Source: Limnoglobus roseus
Lineage (GTDB): Bacteria > Planctomycetota > Planctomycetia > Gemmatales > Gemmataceae
Assembly (NCBI RefSeq): GCF_008254045.1
Contig: NZ_CP042425.1
Span: 2,294,001-2,358,000, forward strand
Direction: 5' to 3'
Length of the DNA: 64,000 nucleotides
Shown here: piece by piece, positions 33,759 through 43,043 of the stretch
Layout: every line of letters begins with the position of its first letter
Position numbering within the stretch: position 1 is the first letter of the stretch
Program-made: the position numbers and the translations under genes
The notes under the pieces: generated by a model
Seen by the model: only the letters and a program-made list of their open reading frames with translations
Told to the model about the DNA's origin: nothing
Databases searched by the model: none

Positions 33759-35237
33759 ATGAACCCGTTCAATCGTCGAGACTTCCTCCAACGCTCGGCC
33801 ATCCTTTCCGCCGCCGTCGCGGCCGGCACCCCGTTGACCGCCGCCGATCCGGAAACGAAAGCCGAAAAGACCGGCTCGGCCAACGAGCGCCTGAAGGTCG
33901 CTGTCATCGGCGTCCGGGGCCGGGGCATGAGCCACGTCGGCGGCTTCCTGAGCAAGAACGCGAACTGCGAAATCACCACCGTTTGCGACTGCGACGAAGC
34001 CGTCATCGGCCCGGCGATGAAGAAGATCACCGACACGCAAGGGGCCGCGCCGAAGTACGTCAAAGACATCCGCAAGGTGATGGAAGACAAGTCGATCGAC
34101 ATCATCTCGGTCGCCACGCCGAACCACTGGCACGCGCTCGCCGCCGTGTGGGCGATGCGGGCTGGTAAGGACGTGTACTGCGAGAAGCCGGCCACGCACA
34201 ACGTCCACGAAGGCCGCCTCATGACGCAGGCCGCCCGCAAGTACAATCGCATTTGTCAGGTCGGCACGCAGAGCCGTAGCACCGCCGGGATGCGCGAGGC
34301 GATCAAGTACATCCACGACGGCAACATTGGCAAGGTGAGCCTCGCCTACGGCACCTGCTACAAGCCCCGCAACAGCATCGGCAAGGTGAGCGGCGATCAA
34401 GAGCCGCCGAAGACGATGGACTACGACCTCTGGTGTGGGCCTGCCCACGTCCTGGCCCCGCACCGCAAGACCGGCAACGGGACCGTCCACTACGACTGGC
34501 ACTGGACCTGGGAGTACGGCAACGGCGACTTCGGCAACCAGGGCGTTCACGAGGCCGACAAGGCCCGCTGGGGGCTGAACCTTCCCGGCCTGCCGACCAG
34601 CGTGGTCAGCGTCGGCGGTCGCTTCGGCTACGTGGACGACGGCGAAACGCCGAACACGCAACTCAACCTGTACGAGTACCCCGGCGCGCACATCATCTTC
34701 GAAGTCCGCGGCCTGGGCACGAAGGACTACATGGGGGCGAAGGTCGGCAACATTTGGTTCGGTGAGAAGGGCTACGTCGTGTGCCCGAGCTACAGCAGCG
34801 GCACCGCGTTCACGCCGGACGGCCAGAAGGTCAAGGAGTTCAAGGGCGGCGGCGACCAGTCGCACTTCGACAACTTCGTGAAGGCAGTCCGCAGTCGGAA
34901 GCACACCGACCTGAACTGCGACGTGGAGCAGGGCCACCTGAGCGCCGCTCTCTGTCACCTCGGCAACATCAGCTACCGCCTCGGCAAGTCGTGTACGATC
35001 GCCGATGACATCCGGTCGTTCGACGGCGTCGTGGCCGCGAACGAAGGGTTCGAGCGGATGAAACACCACCTCGTTGACAACAAGGTGGACACAGCGACGG
35101 CGAAGGGTCTCGTCGGCGTGAAGCTAACGATCGACCCGAAGACCGAGAAGTTCTCCGGCGGCGAGAACCTTGCGAAGGCGAACGAGATGCTCTTCCGCGA
35201 GTACCGCAAGGGCTTCGACATCACCGAAGCGGTCTGA
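33759..35237 (+). CDS. Gfo/Idh/MocA-family oxidoreductase, Tat-exported
   Basis: A 492-residue NAD(P)-dependent sugar dehydrogenase-like enzyme with a twin-arginine leader (NRRDFLQRSAILSAAVAAG). The Rossmann part has VAVIGVRGRGMSHVGGF, then SVATPNHWHALAAVWAMRAGKDVYCEKP, where the EKP triad is the family signature and Lys is catalytic. The C-terminal domain has WHWTWEYGNGDFGNQGVHE, with the His that often takes part in catalysis. AAGGAG at 33747-33752 fixes the ATG. Exported members are highly expanded in planctomycetes and probably act on sugars taken into the periplasm. It has its own promoter and its own terminator (35250-35277). Confidence 0.95.
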   Translation: MNPFNRRDFLQRSAILSAAVAAGTPLTAADPETKAEKTGSANERLKVAVIGVRGRGMSHVGGFLSKNANCEITTVCDCDEAVIGPAMKKITDTQGAAPKYVKDIRKVMEDKSIDIISVATPNHWHALAAVWAMRAGKDVYCEKPATHNVHEGRLMTQAARKYNRICQVGTQSRSTAGMREAIKYIHDGNIGKVSLAYGTCYKPRNSIGKVSGDQEPPKTMDYDLWCGPAHVLAPHRKTGNGTVHYDWHWTWEYGNGDFGNQGVHEADKARWGLNLPGLPTSVVSVGGRFGYVDDGETPNTQLNLYEYPGAHIIFEVRGLGTKDYMGAKVGNIWFGEKGYVVCPSYSSGTAFTPDGQKVKEFKGGGDQSHFDNFVKAVRSRKHTDLNCDVEQGHLSAALCHLGNISYRLGKSCTIADDIRSFDGVVAANEGFERMKHHLVDNKVDTATAKGLVGVKLTIDPKTEKFSGGENLAKANEMLFREYRKGFDITEAV

Positions 35238-35249
35238 TTCTGGGCGAAC

Positions 35250-35277
35250 GCCCCGGCACGACCGTGCCGGGGCTTTT
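35250..35277 (+). terminator. Rho-independent terminator after the Gfo/Idh gene
   Basis: GCCCCGGCACG at 35250-35260 pairs with CGTGCCGGGGC at 35263-35273 and is followed by TTTT. It resembles the terminator at 36828-36857, with compensating base changes. Confidence 0.85.
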
Positions 35278-35282
35278 CGCGG

Positions 35283-35312
35283 CTGACACTTCTCTCGGCG
35301 TGCGGCTATAAT
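35283..35312 (+). promoter_or_regulatory. Sigma-70-type promoter of the FHA gene
   Basis: CTGACA at 35283-35288 and a consensus TATAAT at 35307-35312, 18 bases apart. A transcript from about 35319 would have a 20-base leader before the ATG at 35339. Confidence 0.7.
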
Positions 35313-35338
35313 CATCGGGAACCGAACCCCATCCCCCG

Positions 35339-36820
35339 ATGCACCTGATGCCGTTGTCCCCCTGGCTGACATTCCGGCACGCGAAGGAAGCCGTCCGCAA
35401 CGGTCGGCCCGAGGAGGCGCACCGCCTGCTCGCACCGCTCGCGGCCGAAGGGTATCGCAAGGCCGGTCGGTTGCTCCGCGACGTGGCGGCGGCTTACGTT
35501 GCCCGTGGCGAGAAGTCGCACCGGGCCGACAACGCCGAGGCCGCGTGGAAGGATTTGCTCGCGGCGGAAGCACTCAACACCGGCGACGCCCGCGTGTCCA
35601 CACTTCGCACGGCCCTCACGCGCATCGGCGTGGCCGAGTGTGCGGCGGCGCTGGAAGCGGCGAAGCCGATGCACGTCCTCACGGTCGTCGGCCGCCTCCG
35701 CGACCGGCACACGCAGCGGCACGACCTGGACACAATGGAAGCACTCGCCCAGGATTGGGTGATGGCCCACGAGATGGCCGACCGCGGCGACTTCCTGTTG
35801 GCCCAGGCGGCCGTGGACAAGATTCGCACGCGGATGGTGATGAACCCGACGACCGGCCTCGACCTGTTCGCGAAGCAACTGGAAGGGCGGCACGAACGGT
35901 ATCGCATGGCCGTGGCGAATTTGTCCGAAGCGGCCGAGGCGAACAAGTGGGCCGACGCGAGTCGATGGGCCGCCGAGGTGATCGCCGCCGCTCCGAACCA
36001 CCGCGAAGCTCGCACGATCCAGCTGCGTGCGTGGGAAGCCCTCAAGCCTGCTACCGGCTCTTACCACCCGAACGCCGCGGCCGAGATCGTCCCGCTGATG
36101 GCCGTCGTCGAACCGCACCACGCGGCCTTCGCTTATGCCCCGACGAAGGCGGCCGAATCGGGCAACGGTCACCGACCGGCGTCGTCGTTCCGGCCCGAGT
36201 CGCGGCACAGTTCCGGCCCCGGCGGCATGCCGAAGCGGTTCCTGCTGTGGATCGACGGCGTCGGCGGCTACCTCGTGTGCCTGTCGAACCGCGTGACGTT
36301 CGGCCAAGCGACGGCCGACGCGCCGATCGACGTGCCGCTGTTCGCCGATGTGTCGCGGATGCACGCCGAGATGGCCCGCGACGGCGAGGGCTACTTGGTG
36401 GAATCGACCCGCGGCCTGCACGTGAACGGTTCGCCGCACGAGCGGGCGTTGCTGAAGTGTGGCGACCGCGTGACGCTCGGCACGTCGTGCCAGTTTCTGT
36501 TCCGTCAACCGGTGTCGATCAGCCCGTCGGCCCGATTGGAACTCGTCAGCGGCCACCGCCTGCCGCTGGCCGTGGACGGCGTGCTGTTGATGGCCGACAA
36601 CCTCATCCTGGGACCGGGGACTCAGACGCACATCACGCTGCCGTGGGCCTCGACGAACGTCATCCTCTACCGCTCGAAGGACGGCCTCGGCGTGAAGTTC
36701 GCCGGCTCGTTCACGGTGGACAACAGCCCGTGCCGCGAGCGTGCGAATTTGGTGCTGCCCGCGTCGGTGGCGGCGGAGGCATTTTCGTTCACGATCGAAC
36801 CTGTGGGCGCGAGGTTGTAA
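35339..36820 (+). CDS. FHA-domain protein with helical-repeat N-terminus
   Basis: A 493-residue cytoplasmic protein. Residues 10-235 are helical and look like degenerate TPR-type repeats (AEAAWKDLLAAEALNTGDARV and ANKWADASRWAAEVIAAAPNHREA). After a Ser/Pro/His-rich linker (about 240-297) an FHA domain covers about 300-390, with the phosphothreonine-binding SRMHAEM at 339-345 and HVNG at 361-364. A C-terminal beta-rich part (about 395-493) looks like a second, weaker FHA-like module. It would bind a phosphorylated partner of a Ser/Thr kinase, but no kinase is in the window. It has its own promoter and terminator. Confidence 0.88.
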   Translation: MHLMPLSPWLTFRHAKEAVRNGRPEEAHRLLAPLAAEGYRKAGRLLRDVAAAYVARGEKSHRADNAEAAWKDLLAAEALNTGDARVSTLRTALTRIGVAECAAALEAAKPMHVLTVVGRLRDRHTQRHDLDTMEALAQDWVMAHEMADRGDFLLAQAAVDKIRTRMVMNPTTGLDLFAKQLEGRHERYRMAVANLSEAAEANKWADASRWAAEVIAAAPNHREARTIQLRAWEALKPATGSYHPNAAAEIVPLMAVVEPHHAAFAYAPTKAAESGNGHRPASSFRPESRHSSGPGGMPKRFLLWIDGVGGYLVCLSNRVTFGQATADAPIDVPLFADVSRMHAEMARDGEGYLVESTRGLHVNGSPHERALLKCGDRVTLGTSCQFLFRQPVSISPSARLELVSGHRLPLAVDGVLLMADNLILGPGTQTHITLPWASTNVILYRSKDGLGVKFAGSFTVDNSPCRERANLVLPASVAAEAFSFTIEPVGARL

Positions 36821-36827
36821 GCGCGAA

Positions 36828-36857
36828 AAAGCCCAGGCACGGCCGTGCCTGGGCTTT
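36828..36857. terminator. Bidirectional terminator between FHA and AAA genes
   Basis: A perfect 30-bp palindrome made of AAAGCCCAGGCACGG and its complement, flanked by A-rich and T-rich ends on both strands. It lies between convergent stop codons at 36820 and 36869. Confidence 0.88.
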
Positions 36858-36868
36858 GCCCATCGCTG

Positions 36869-38422
36869 TTAATGCACGCCGTTTGTCGAGGGCCGCAGCA
36901 GTTCCTCCGCCACCTCAGACACCGTAGGTTGCGTCTCGACGGTCGCGTACTTGTCCTTCCAGAAGGCCCGCAGCGCGATCTGAGCACACCGTTCCTGGAA
37001 CTGGGCCGGCGTTTCTTGCAGGTCCGGGTACTTGTCCACGAACGCCAGCATTTCCAGGTACGGCTTCTCGAACGCACCGAGGATGCGCTTCGCCATCCGC
37101 TTCTTGTCGCCGGGCTCCATGTACGTCAGCTCCACGGCCTTGTCCACGCGGCCGGGGCGAGTGCTGATGAACTCGCTCGTGCCGTCCGGCAGCTTCCGCG
37201 GCTGGCCGAGGGCGGGGTCGATCTTCGTGATGTCGTTCGTGGTCACGACGGTGAAGATGCCGTCGGCCCGTTCGACGCCGTCGAGGCAGTTTAGCAGGCA
37301 GTCGAAGGTCAACGGCGGACCGAACATGCCGCCGCGGCCGGAGTCGCGGTTGTTGTCGTCCTTCTTCTCCGGCATCATCATCGAGAACATGCCACCCTTG
37401 CGGGCCACGTTCTCGCGGCCGTGGAAGACGTTGTCGATGTCCTCCAGCAGCGCGATGCACGGCACGTTCACCTGCATCTCGGCCCACGCCTTCGTCAGAT
37501 CGTGGTTGCTCATCTCGGCCAGGTTGTACACGTAGATCGGCATGTTCAGGTCTTCGGCGAACGCGCGGGCGAGCGCCGTCTTCCCCGTGCCGGGAGGGCC
37601 GTAGAGCATCCAGCCACGCTTCCACGGGATGCCCTTCTCGATGTACCAGTCCTTGCTCTTGCGCCACAATTCGATCTCGCGGATCAGGTCCTTGACCTTT
37701 TGCGGGAAGATCAGGTTGTCGAGCGCCTTGCCGTTGAGCGTGCGGGCCTTGCCGAGTTCGTCCGGCGAGTGCGCGAGCAGGCGGTACGCTCCTTGTTGGA
37801 ACCACGAGAGGCCGTCCGAACTGCTGTTGTTGTCGTCGTCGTGCGTGCCGCGGTGCGGGACGAAGTGGATGCTGAAGCGGTTCTTCTTCTTCGCCTCTTC
37901 GTCCTCGACGCTCCACGACAGGTTGTTGCGGGCCATGCACGCGCTCTTGATGATCTCCTCGACGTTCAGCGTGCCGCGGATGAACGTGACGGTGGAGTAC
38001 ACCTTCGAGACGCCGCTCGGCGTGTCGCCGCCGCCCTTGTTCCCGTTGCTGGCGTGCTTGGCTTCCATCTGGTTCGTGTAGATGAACGGCACCCAGCCGT
38101 TCCAGAACACGAGCGACCGGCTGCCGAACAGTTCGTAGGGGATCAGCCCGTACCGGCCGTCGCGCTGGTACTCCCAGCTCGCGCCGTACATGCGGTCGTA
38201 GTTCCGCAGCCGCTGGTAGTGGGCGATGAGGTACGCCACCACCGCCTCGTGGGCGGACTCGGTCGGAATCTCGATCCGCTGGATGAACAGGCTCACGAAC
38301 CGCCAGAGGATGCCCTTGATCTTCGACCACATGCTGGCGACGATGCCCAGCACGGCCCCGGCTCCGGCAATGAGCCAGCCGTACCCACCGAAATTCGCGG
38401 CGTCAATCGTGGCAAACATCAT
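36869..38422 (-). CDS. BCS1-like membrane-anchored AAA+ ATPase
   Basis: A 517-residue AAA+ protein. One membrane helix lies at about 12-31, followed by a long Tyr/Arg-rich region (50-250) and a classical AAA module: Walker A GPPGTGKT at 275-282, Walker B IALLEDID at 323-330, the sensor region VVTTNDITKIDPAL and the arginine-bearing STRPGRVDKAVEL. This order, with a TM ahead of the ATPase and the RPGRVD box, matches BCS1-type ATPases, which translocate or assemble folded proteins across a membrane. A Gly/Asp/Asn-rich insert (about 340-365) is unusual. The ATG-ATG at 38422 follows a GGAGTGA box; the longer ORF upstream has no homology. Confidence 0.88.
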   Translation of the reverse strand: MMFATIDAANFGGYGWLIAGAGAVLGIVASMWSKIKGILWRFVSLFIQRIEIPTESAHEAVVAYLIAHYQRLRNYDRMYGASWEYQRDGRYGLIPYELFGSRSLVFWNGWVPFIYTNQMEAKHASNGNKGGGDTPSGVSKVYSTVTFIRGTLNVEEIIKSACMARNNLSWSVEDEEAKKKNRFSIHFVPHRGTHDDDNNSSSDGLSWFQQGAYRLLAHSPDELGKARTLNGKALDNLIFPQKVKDLIREIELWRKSKDWYIEKGIPWKRGWMLYGPPGTGKTALARAFAEDLNMPIYVYNLAEMSNHDLTKAWAEMQVNVPCIALLEDIDNVFHGRENVARKGGMFSMMMPEKKDDNNRDSGRGGMFGPPLTFDCLLNCLDGVERADGIFTVVTTNDITKIDPALGQPRKLPDGTSEFISTRPGRVDKAVELTYMEPGDKKRMAKRILGAFEKPYLEMLAFVDKYPDLQETPAQFQERCAQIALRAFWKDKYATVETQPTVSEVAEELLRPSTNGVH

Positions 38423-38544
38423 GGTGGTACTCACTCCTTCGAAATCGTCCGGCCGGGGAACCGGCAGGGGTAGGAGAACTTGATTGGCCGACAGGTTCGC
38501 ACGGCAGGCCCACCCTGCCCGTGACCGTAGGCCGAAAACGAAAA

Positions 38545-38604
38545 CACCCTCGGCCAACGATGTACTCCCGCGAAGGAGGTACGGCGTCAGCCGAGGGTGC
38601 GTGT
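38545..38604 (-). terminator. Hairpin with T-rich tail, candidate terminator of the AtuA-like gene
   Basis: On the minus strand, a CACCCTCGGC arm and its complement GCCGAGGGTG enclose about 35 bases and are followed by TTTTCGTTTT. A second small hairpin (CCGGGT paired with ACCCGG near 38632-38656) lies just upstream in the same transcript. The long loop is atypical, so a leader structure for the AAA gene cannot be excluded. Confidence 0.45.
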
Positions 38605-38675
38605 TATCAAGTTCACCGGGTACTTCGCCCCGGGTTACGCCGCATTTTACCCGGCGAGTCAAGGGGTGCGAAAAA

Positions 38676-39968
38676 TTACAGCAATTCCACCTTCGGCGTC
38701 ACGGCACTTTTCGCGATCAGGGCCGGCCAGTACGCGAACACCTCCCGCACGCTCGCCCGGCCGGTGGTGTAGCCGGTCGTGCCGGCGTAGCCGCTGGTGA
38801 CGAGCGGGGCGAACTCTTTCGTAAACCGCTCGACGTGCGACTTCCGGGCGTCGCGCACGGCCACCCGCAGCGTCACGGGACTTCCTTCCCCGATCACTTC
38901 GATCAGCGAATGCTCGCACTCGATGCCGGCTTGCTTCAGCCGAGCGAGCAGAATCTCGCCACTCCGGCGGGCGTTCCGCACCGCGTGCGGGCCGGCGAAG
39001 ACGAGCGTGCCGGCGGCGGTAAAGCCGTCGCGGTAGGCGAGCGACACTTTGTAAGAATCGGTCGCCGGCCGACCGCGACTGTCGGTCACTTCGACGGCGT
39101 CCGGGGCCGATTGTCGAAGTTGCACGGTTGTAAAATCCGCCACCACGTCCGGCGTGAAGTACCGAGATGGGTCCGCGACCTCGTACAGCAGTTGTTCGCT
39201 CACCGTTTCGAGGTTCACCGCGCCGCCGCTGCCGGTAGGCTTCGTGATCGTGAGCGTGCCGTCCTCGCGCACCTCCGCGATTGGGTAGCCCACGTCTTCG
39301 AGGCGGGTCGAATCGTCGGCGTTCATCCACAGGCCACCCGTCACTTGGGCACCGCACTCGATCAGGTGCCCGGCCACGGTGCCGGCCGCGAGTTGGTCGT
39401 CGCTGGTCCAGCCGAACTCGTGCAGGAGCGGGCCGACGGTCAGGCAGGCGTCGGCCACGCGGCCGGTGACGACGACGTTCGCCCCGAGTCGCAGCGCGTC
39501 TGCGATGGGGGCCGAGCCGAGGTAAGCGTTCGCGCTCACGACCTTGCCGCGGATGGTCTGCACCGATTCACCCGTATCGAAGTGGGCCAGCGAATGGCCG
39601 GCCGCAAGCAACTCGTCGAGTCGCGGCATCAGGTCGTCGCCGGAGACGACGGCCACGCGGTGCCCCGGCAGCAGGGCAGCGCACTTGCGGCCGCAGGCGT
39701 GCGGGTTCATCCCGCCGGCGTTCGTGACGATCTTCAAATTCGGCTGCCGCTCCAAGATCGGCGCGAGCCGCGGCAAAAGGTCGACGAAGTCGGTGGCGTA
39801 CCCCGCGTTCGGGTCACGCTGCTTCTGCAGCGCGAGGATCGACATGGTCAGTTCCGCGAGGTATTCGAGCGTGAGGTAGTCGAGTTGCCCCGCCTCCGCG
39901 AGCCGAACCGGCGCGTCGAGACTGTCGCCCCAGAAGCCGCAGCCGTTGCCGATGCGAAGCGAGCGCAT
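38676..39968 (-). CDS. AtuA-like (DUF1446) protein
   Basis: A 430-residue protein of the acyclic-terpene-utilisation AtuA family (DUF1446). Typical motifs are RIGNGCGFWGDS at the start, then LDYLTLEYLAELTMSIL, then IVTNAGGMNPHACG, VSANAYLGSAPIADALRLGANVVVTGRVADA and HLIECGAQVTGG. The Pseudomonas protein is needed for growth on citronellol and geranyl compounds, but its exact reaction is unclear, and most homologues lie outside such pathways. No acyl-CoA carboxylase genes are adjacent here. The start may be the ATG at 39968 or 40007; the family homology begins at the former. Confidence 0.9.
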   Translation of the reverse strand: MRSLRIGNGCGFWGDSLDAPVRLAEAGQLDYLTLEYLAELTMSILALQKQRDPNAGYATDFVDLLPRLAPILERQPNLKIVTNAGGMNPHACGRKCAALLPGHRVAVVSGDDLMPRLDELLAAGHSLAHFDTGESVQTIRGKVVSANAYLGSAPIADALRLGANVVVTGRVADACLTVGPLLHEFGWTSDDQLAAGTVAGHLIECGAQVTGGLWMNADDSTRLEDVGYPIAEVREDGTLTITKPTGSGGAVNLETVSEQLLYEVADPSRYFTPDVVADFTTVQLRQSAPDAVEVTDSRGRPATDSYKVSLAYRDGFTAAGTLVFAGPHAVRNARRSGEILLARLKQAGIECEHSLIEVIGEGSPVTLRVAVRDARKSHVERFTKEFAPLVTSGYAGTTGYTTGRASVREVFAYWPALIAKSAVTPKVELL

Positions 39969-40248
39969 GAGCGAATCTCGAAGTCGGAGGGGTGGAGTTG
40001 AGATCATAGTAAACCATTGGCGGGCCGCTCGGGACCGTTTCCTACTTCCGTCCCACCCTCCCGAAATTTCCCAGGTTTACCCCTGGCTGATGCGATTCCG
40101 GCGGCGCAAGATATGCGGACAAGTTCGGGTTTTGCCGGCCGCATCCGCCCACTGTGCGTGCCTGTTGGTTTAGACCTCACCCAGATCACGCGCCGTCGGG
40201 AATGGCTCGGCCCGGCGGATGTTCTCAGATGAGCCACGGAGTCGCACT

Positions 40249-42981
40249 GTGACCAACATCAATCGTCGGCTGATGACCTCTTCCTTCCGCCCGCAGGTCA
40301 CCCCGCTGGAAGACCGTACGACCCCGACCGCGGCTTACGCCCTCAGTGGCAGCACCCTGTTCTCCTTCGACACGGCAACCCCCACGGTCCTGGCCCCCGG
40401 CGTGGCCGTGACCGGCCTGGGCGCCGGGGAGAACCTCGTCGGCATCGACATCCGGCCGCAGAACGGCCAACTCTACGGCCTCACGTCGAACGGGGCGGGG
40501 GCGGTCCGCCTGTACGCCATCAGCCCGACGACCGGGGCGGCGGTCGCCCTCTCGGCCACCCCGGTGCAGTTCGACGACGGCGGCGGCAACCCGATCGCGA
40601 TCACCGGCACGAACTTCGGCTTCGACTTCAACCCGACCGTGGACCGCATCCGCGTCGTCACCGACACCGGCGTGAACTTCCGCATCAACCCGAACACCGG
40701 CGGCATCGTGGATGGCAACGCCGGCACGGCCGGCATCAACCCGGACGGCGCGATCAACGGCGACACCACCACCGCCGACGCCGTCGCGTACACGAACAAC
40801 GCCCCGAACGCGACGGCCACCACGCTGTACGCCCTCGACGCGGCCAGCAACAAGCTCGAACTCCTGAACCCGCCGAACAACGGCACCGCGACGAACGGCA
40901 CCGTCGTCACCCTCAACGGCAGCACCCTCGACTTCACGGCCGTCAACGGCTTCGACATCCCAGCGGGGGTGGCGGTCGGCACCTCGAACGCCGCAGCGAC
41001 CGGGTCCGCCCTCGCGATCCTCACCACCGCGTCGAGCGCCCCGGCCCTGTACAGCATCGACCTCGCCACGGCGAAGGCGACGCTCGTCGGGAACGTCGGC
41101 ATCGCGAGCACCGGCAGCGCCGTGACGGTGCAAGGCTTCGCGGTTCAGCCGAACGCCTCGGCGACGGGCATCCCGTTCGTCGGCGTCGCGGGCGGCAACG
41201 TCGTCCGCTTCAACTCGCTGACGCCGGGCACGACCGCGACGGCCGCGATCACCGGCCTTGCCGCGAACGAATCCGTCGTCGGCATCGACCGCCGCCCGGC
41301 AACGGGGCAGTACCTGGCCCTGATCCAGAACTCGGTCGCGGGCACGGTTCGCATCGCCGTCCTCGACCCGCAGACCGGCGGCACGACCGCCATCGGGGCC
41401 GGCATCTCGCTGGTCGACGCGGCCGGTGCGGCCATCACCTTCCCGGCCGGGACCGCCTTCGGCGTCGACATTAACCCGACCGTGGACAAGCTCCGGGTGG
41501 TCGCCAGCACCGGCACGAACTTCCGCGTCGACCCGACGACCGGGGCGGCCGTGGACGGCGACGCCACCGCGGCCGGCGCGCAACCGGACGCCGCGCTCAA
41601 CGGCGGGTCGACGAAGGGCGACGCGACGGCGTACACGAACAGCTTCAACAAGGCGACCGTGACGACGCAGTACACGCTCGACGCCAGCACCGACAAGCTG
41701 TACATCCAGAACCCGCCGAACGCCGGCACGCTGACCAACGGCGTCACCATCACGGTGGGCGGCACGGCCATCGACTTCACGGACGCGACCGGCTTTGACA
41801 TCCCCTCGACCGTGCAAGTGTCAACGGCGAACGCGGCGGCCACGGGCGTCGGCTACGCCTCCCTCACGGTCGCGGGCAGCACGGCGCTCTACTCGATCAA
41901 CCTCGTCACCGGGGCTGCGGCGAAGCTCGGCCTGATTGGCACGGGCACCACGCCGGCGGTCGGCCTGTCGGCAGGCGAAGTGGCGATTACGAGCACCGGC
42001 CTGACCGGCACGAGTTCCTTCGCGGCCGGGACGGACGCCGGCGCGGCGGCCTCGGCGAAACTCTTCAACGCCGACCGGACCGTGGCCCAGACGGTGACGC
42101 CGTTCAGCACCGGCTTTACCGGCGGCGTGCGGACCGCGACGGCGGACTTCAACGGCGACGGCGTCAACGACCTCGTCGTTGGCTCCGGCCCCGGCATCGC
42201 CTCCGACGTGCGCATCATTGACGGCAAAACGGGGACCGAACTGTTCGCCGTGGCCCCGTTCGAGGCCGCCTTCACGGGCGGCGTCTACGTGGCCGCGGGC
42301 GACGTAACCGGCGACGGCATCCCGGAACTGGTCGTCACGCCGGATCAAGGCGGCGGCCCCCGCGTCCGCATCTTCCGCAGCGGCGATCCGACCCAAGTGG
42401 TCGCGGACTTCTTCGGCATCGCCGACCCGAACTTCCGCGGCGGCGCACGGGCGGCGATCGGCGACGTGAACGGTGACGGCGTCGGCGACCTCGGCGTGGC
42501 GGCCGGGTTCGGCGGCGGCCCCCGCGTGGCCGTGTTCGACGGCACGACGCTCGCCGCGACGCCGACTCGACTGTTCAACGACTTCTTCGCGTTCGAAACG
42601 ACGCTCCGCAACGGCGTCTTCCTGGCGCTGGGTGACATCGACGGCGACGGCAAGGCCGACATCGTGGCTGGCGGCGGCCCGGGCGGCGGCCCGCGGGTGA
42701 CGGTGTTCAACGGTGCGACGCTGGTGTCGTCGAGCGGCGGGACGATCACGCCGATCGCCAACTTCTTCGCGGGCGACGCGGCCAACCGCGGCGGCATCCG
42801 CGTGACGGTGAAGAACCTGGACGGCGATTCGAAGGCCGACCTCATCGTCGGCAGCGGCACCGGGGCGGGCACCCGCGTGACGGCCTACGCCGGCACGACC
42901 GTCAACGGGGCCGGCACGACCCCGGCGGAACTGTTCGCGTTCGACGCCTTCAGCGGCTCGACCGGCGTGTTCGTGGGTTAA
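40249..42981 (+). CDS. Surface protein: two DUF4394 domains plus FG-GAP/VCBS repeats
   Basis: A 910-residue Gly/Thr/Ala/Asp-rich protein. The N-terminus has RPQVTPLEDRTTPT, the LExR..P signature found on many large planctomycete surface proteins in place of a classical signal peptide. Two tandem DUF4394 domains follow (each about 230 residues, sharing GIDxRPxxGQ, FGxDxNPTVDxxRV and a closing GFDIP). The last third contains FG-GAP-like blades with DxNGDGxxDL calcium motifs (DFNGDGVNDL, DVTGDGIPEL, DVNGDGVGDL, DIDGDGKADI, NLDGDSKADL). It starts with GTG 7 bases after GGAG. A cell-surface or secreted adhesive role is inferred. Confidence 0.9.
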   Translation: MTNINRRLMTSSFRPQVTPLEDRTTPTAAYALSGSTLFSFDTATPTVLAPGVAVTGLGAGENLVGIDIRPQNGQLYGLTSNGAGAVRLYAISPTTGAAVALSATPVQFDDGGGNPIAITGTNFGFDFNPTVDRIRVVTDTGVNFRINPNTGGIVDGNAGTAGINPDGAINGDTTTADAVAYTNNAPNATATTLYALDAASNKLELLNPPNNGTATNGTVVTLNGSTLDFTAVNGFDIPAGVAVGTSNAAATGSALAILTTASSAPALYSIDLATAKATLVGNVGIASTGSAVTVQGFAVQPNASATGIPFVGVAGGNVVRFNSLTPGTTATAAITGLAANESVVGIDRRPATGQYLALIQNSVAGTVRIAVLDPQTGGTTAIGAGISLVDAAGAAITFPAGTAFGVDINPTVDKLRVVASTGTNFRVDPTTGAAVDGDATAAGAQPDAALNGGSTKGDATAYTNSFNKATVTTQYTLDASTDKLYIQNPPNAGTLTNGVTITVGGTAIDFTDATGFDIPSTVQVSTANAAATGVGYASLTVAGSTALYSINLVTGAAAKLGLIGTGTTPAVGLSAGEVAITSTGLTGTSSFAAGTDAGAAASAKLFNADRTVAQTVTPFSTGFTGGVRTATADFNGDGVNDLVVGSGPGIASDVRIIDGKTGTELFAVAPFEAAFTGGVYVAAGDVTGDGIPELVVTPDQGGGPRVRIFRSGDPTQVVADFFGIADPNFRGGARAAIGDVNGDGVGDLGVAAGFGGGPRVAVFDGTTLAATPTRLFNDFFAFETTLRNGVFLALGDIDGDGKADIVAGGGPGGGPRVTVFNGATLVSSSGGTITPIANFFAGDAANRGGIRVTVKNLDGDSKADLIVGSGTGAGTRVTAYAGTTVNGAGTTPAELFAFDAFSGSTGVFVG

Positions 42982-43003
42982 TCGAACGCCGGCCGGCTTG
43001 ATC

Positions 43004-43034
43004 TTGTGTGATCGGGCCGGCCGGCGCATATAAT
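43004..43034 (+). promoter_or_regulatory. Promoter of ssrA inside a hairpin
   Basis: TTGTGT at 43004-43009 and a perfect TATAAT at 43029-43034, 19 bases apart and 10 bases before the tmRNA 5' end. The -35 box lies in the 18-base loop of an 11-bp GC-only stem (42987-42997 with 43016-43026). Confidence 0.7.
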
Positions 43035-43043
43035 GCGTGTGCC

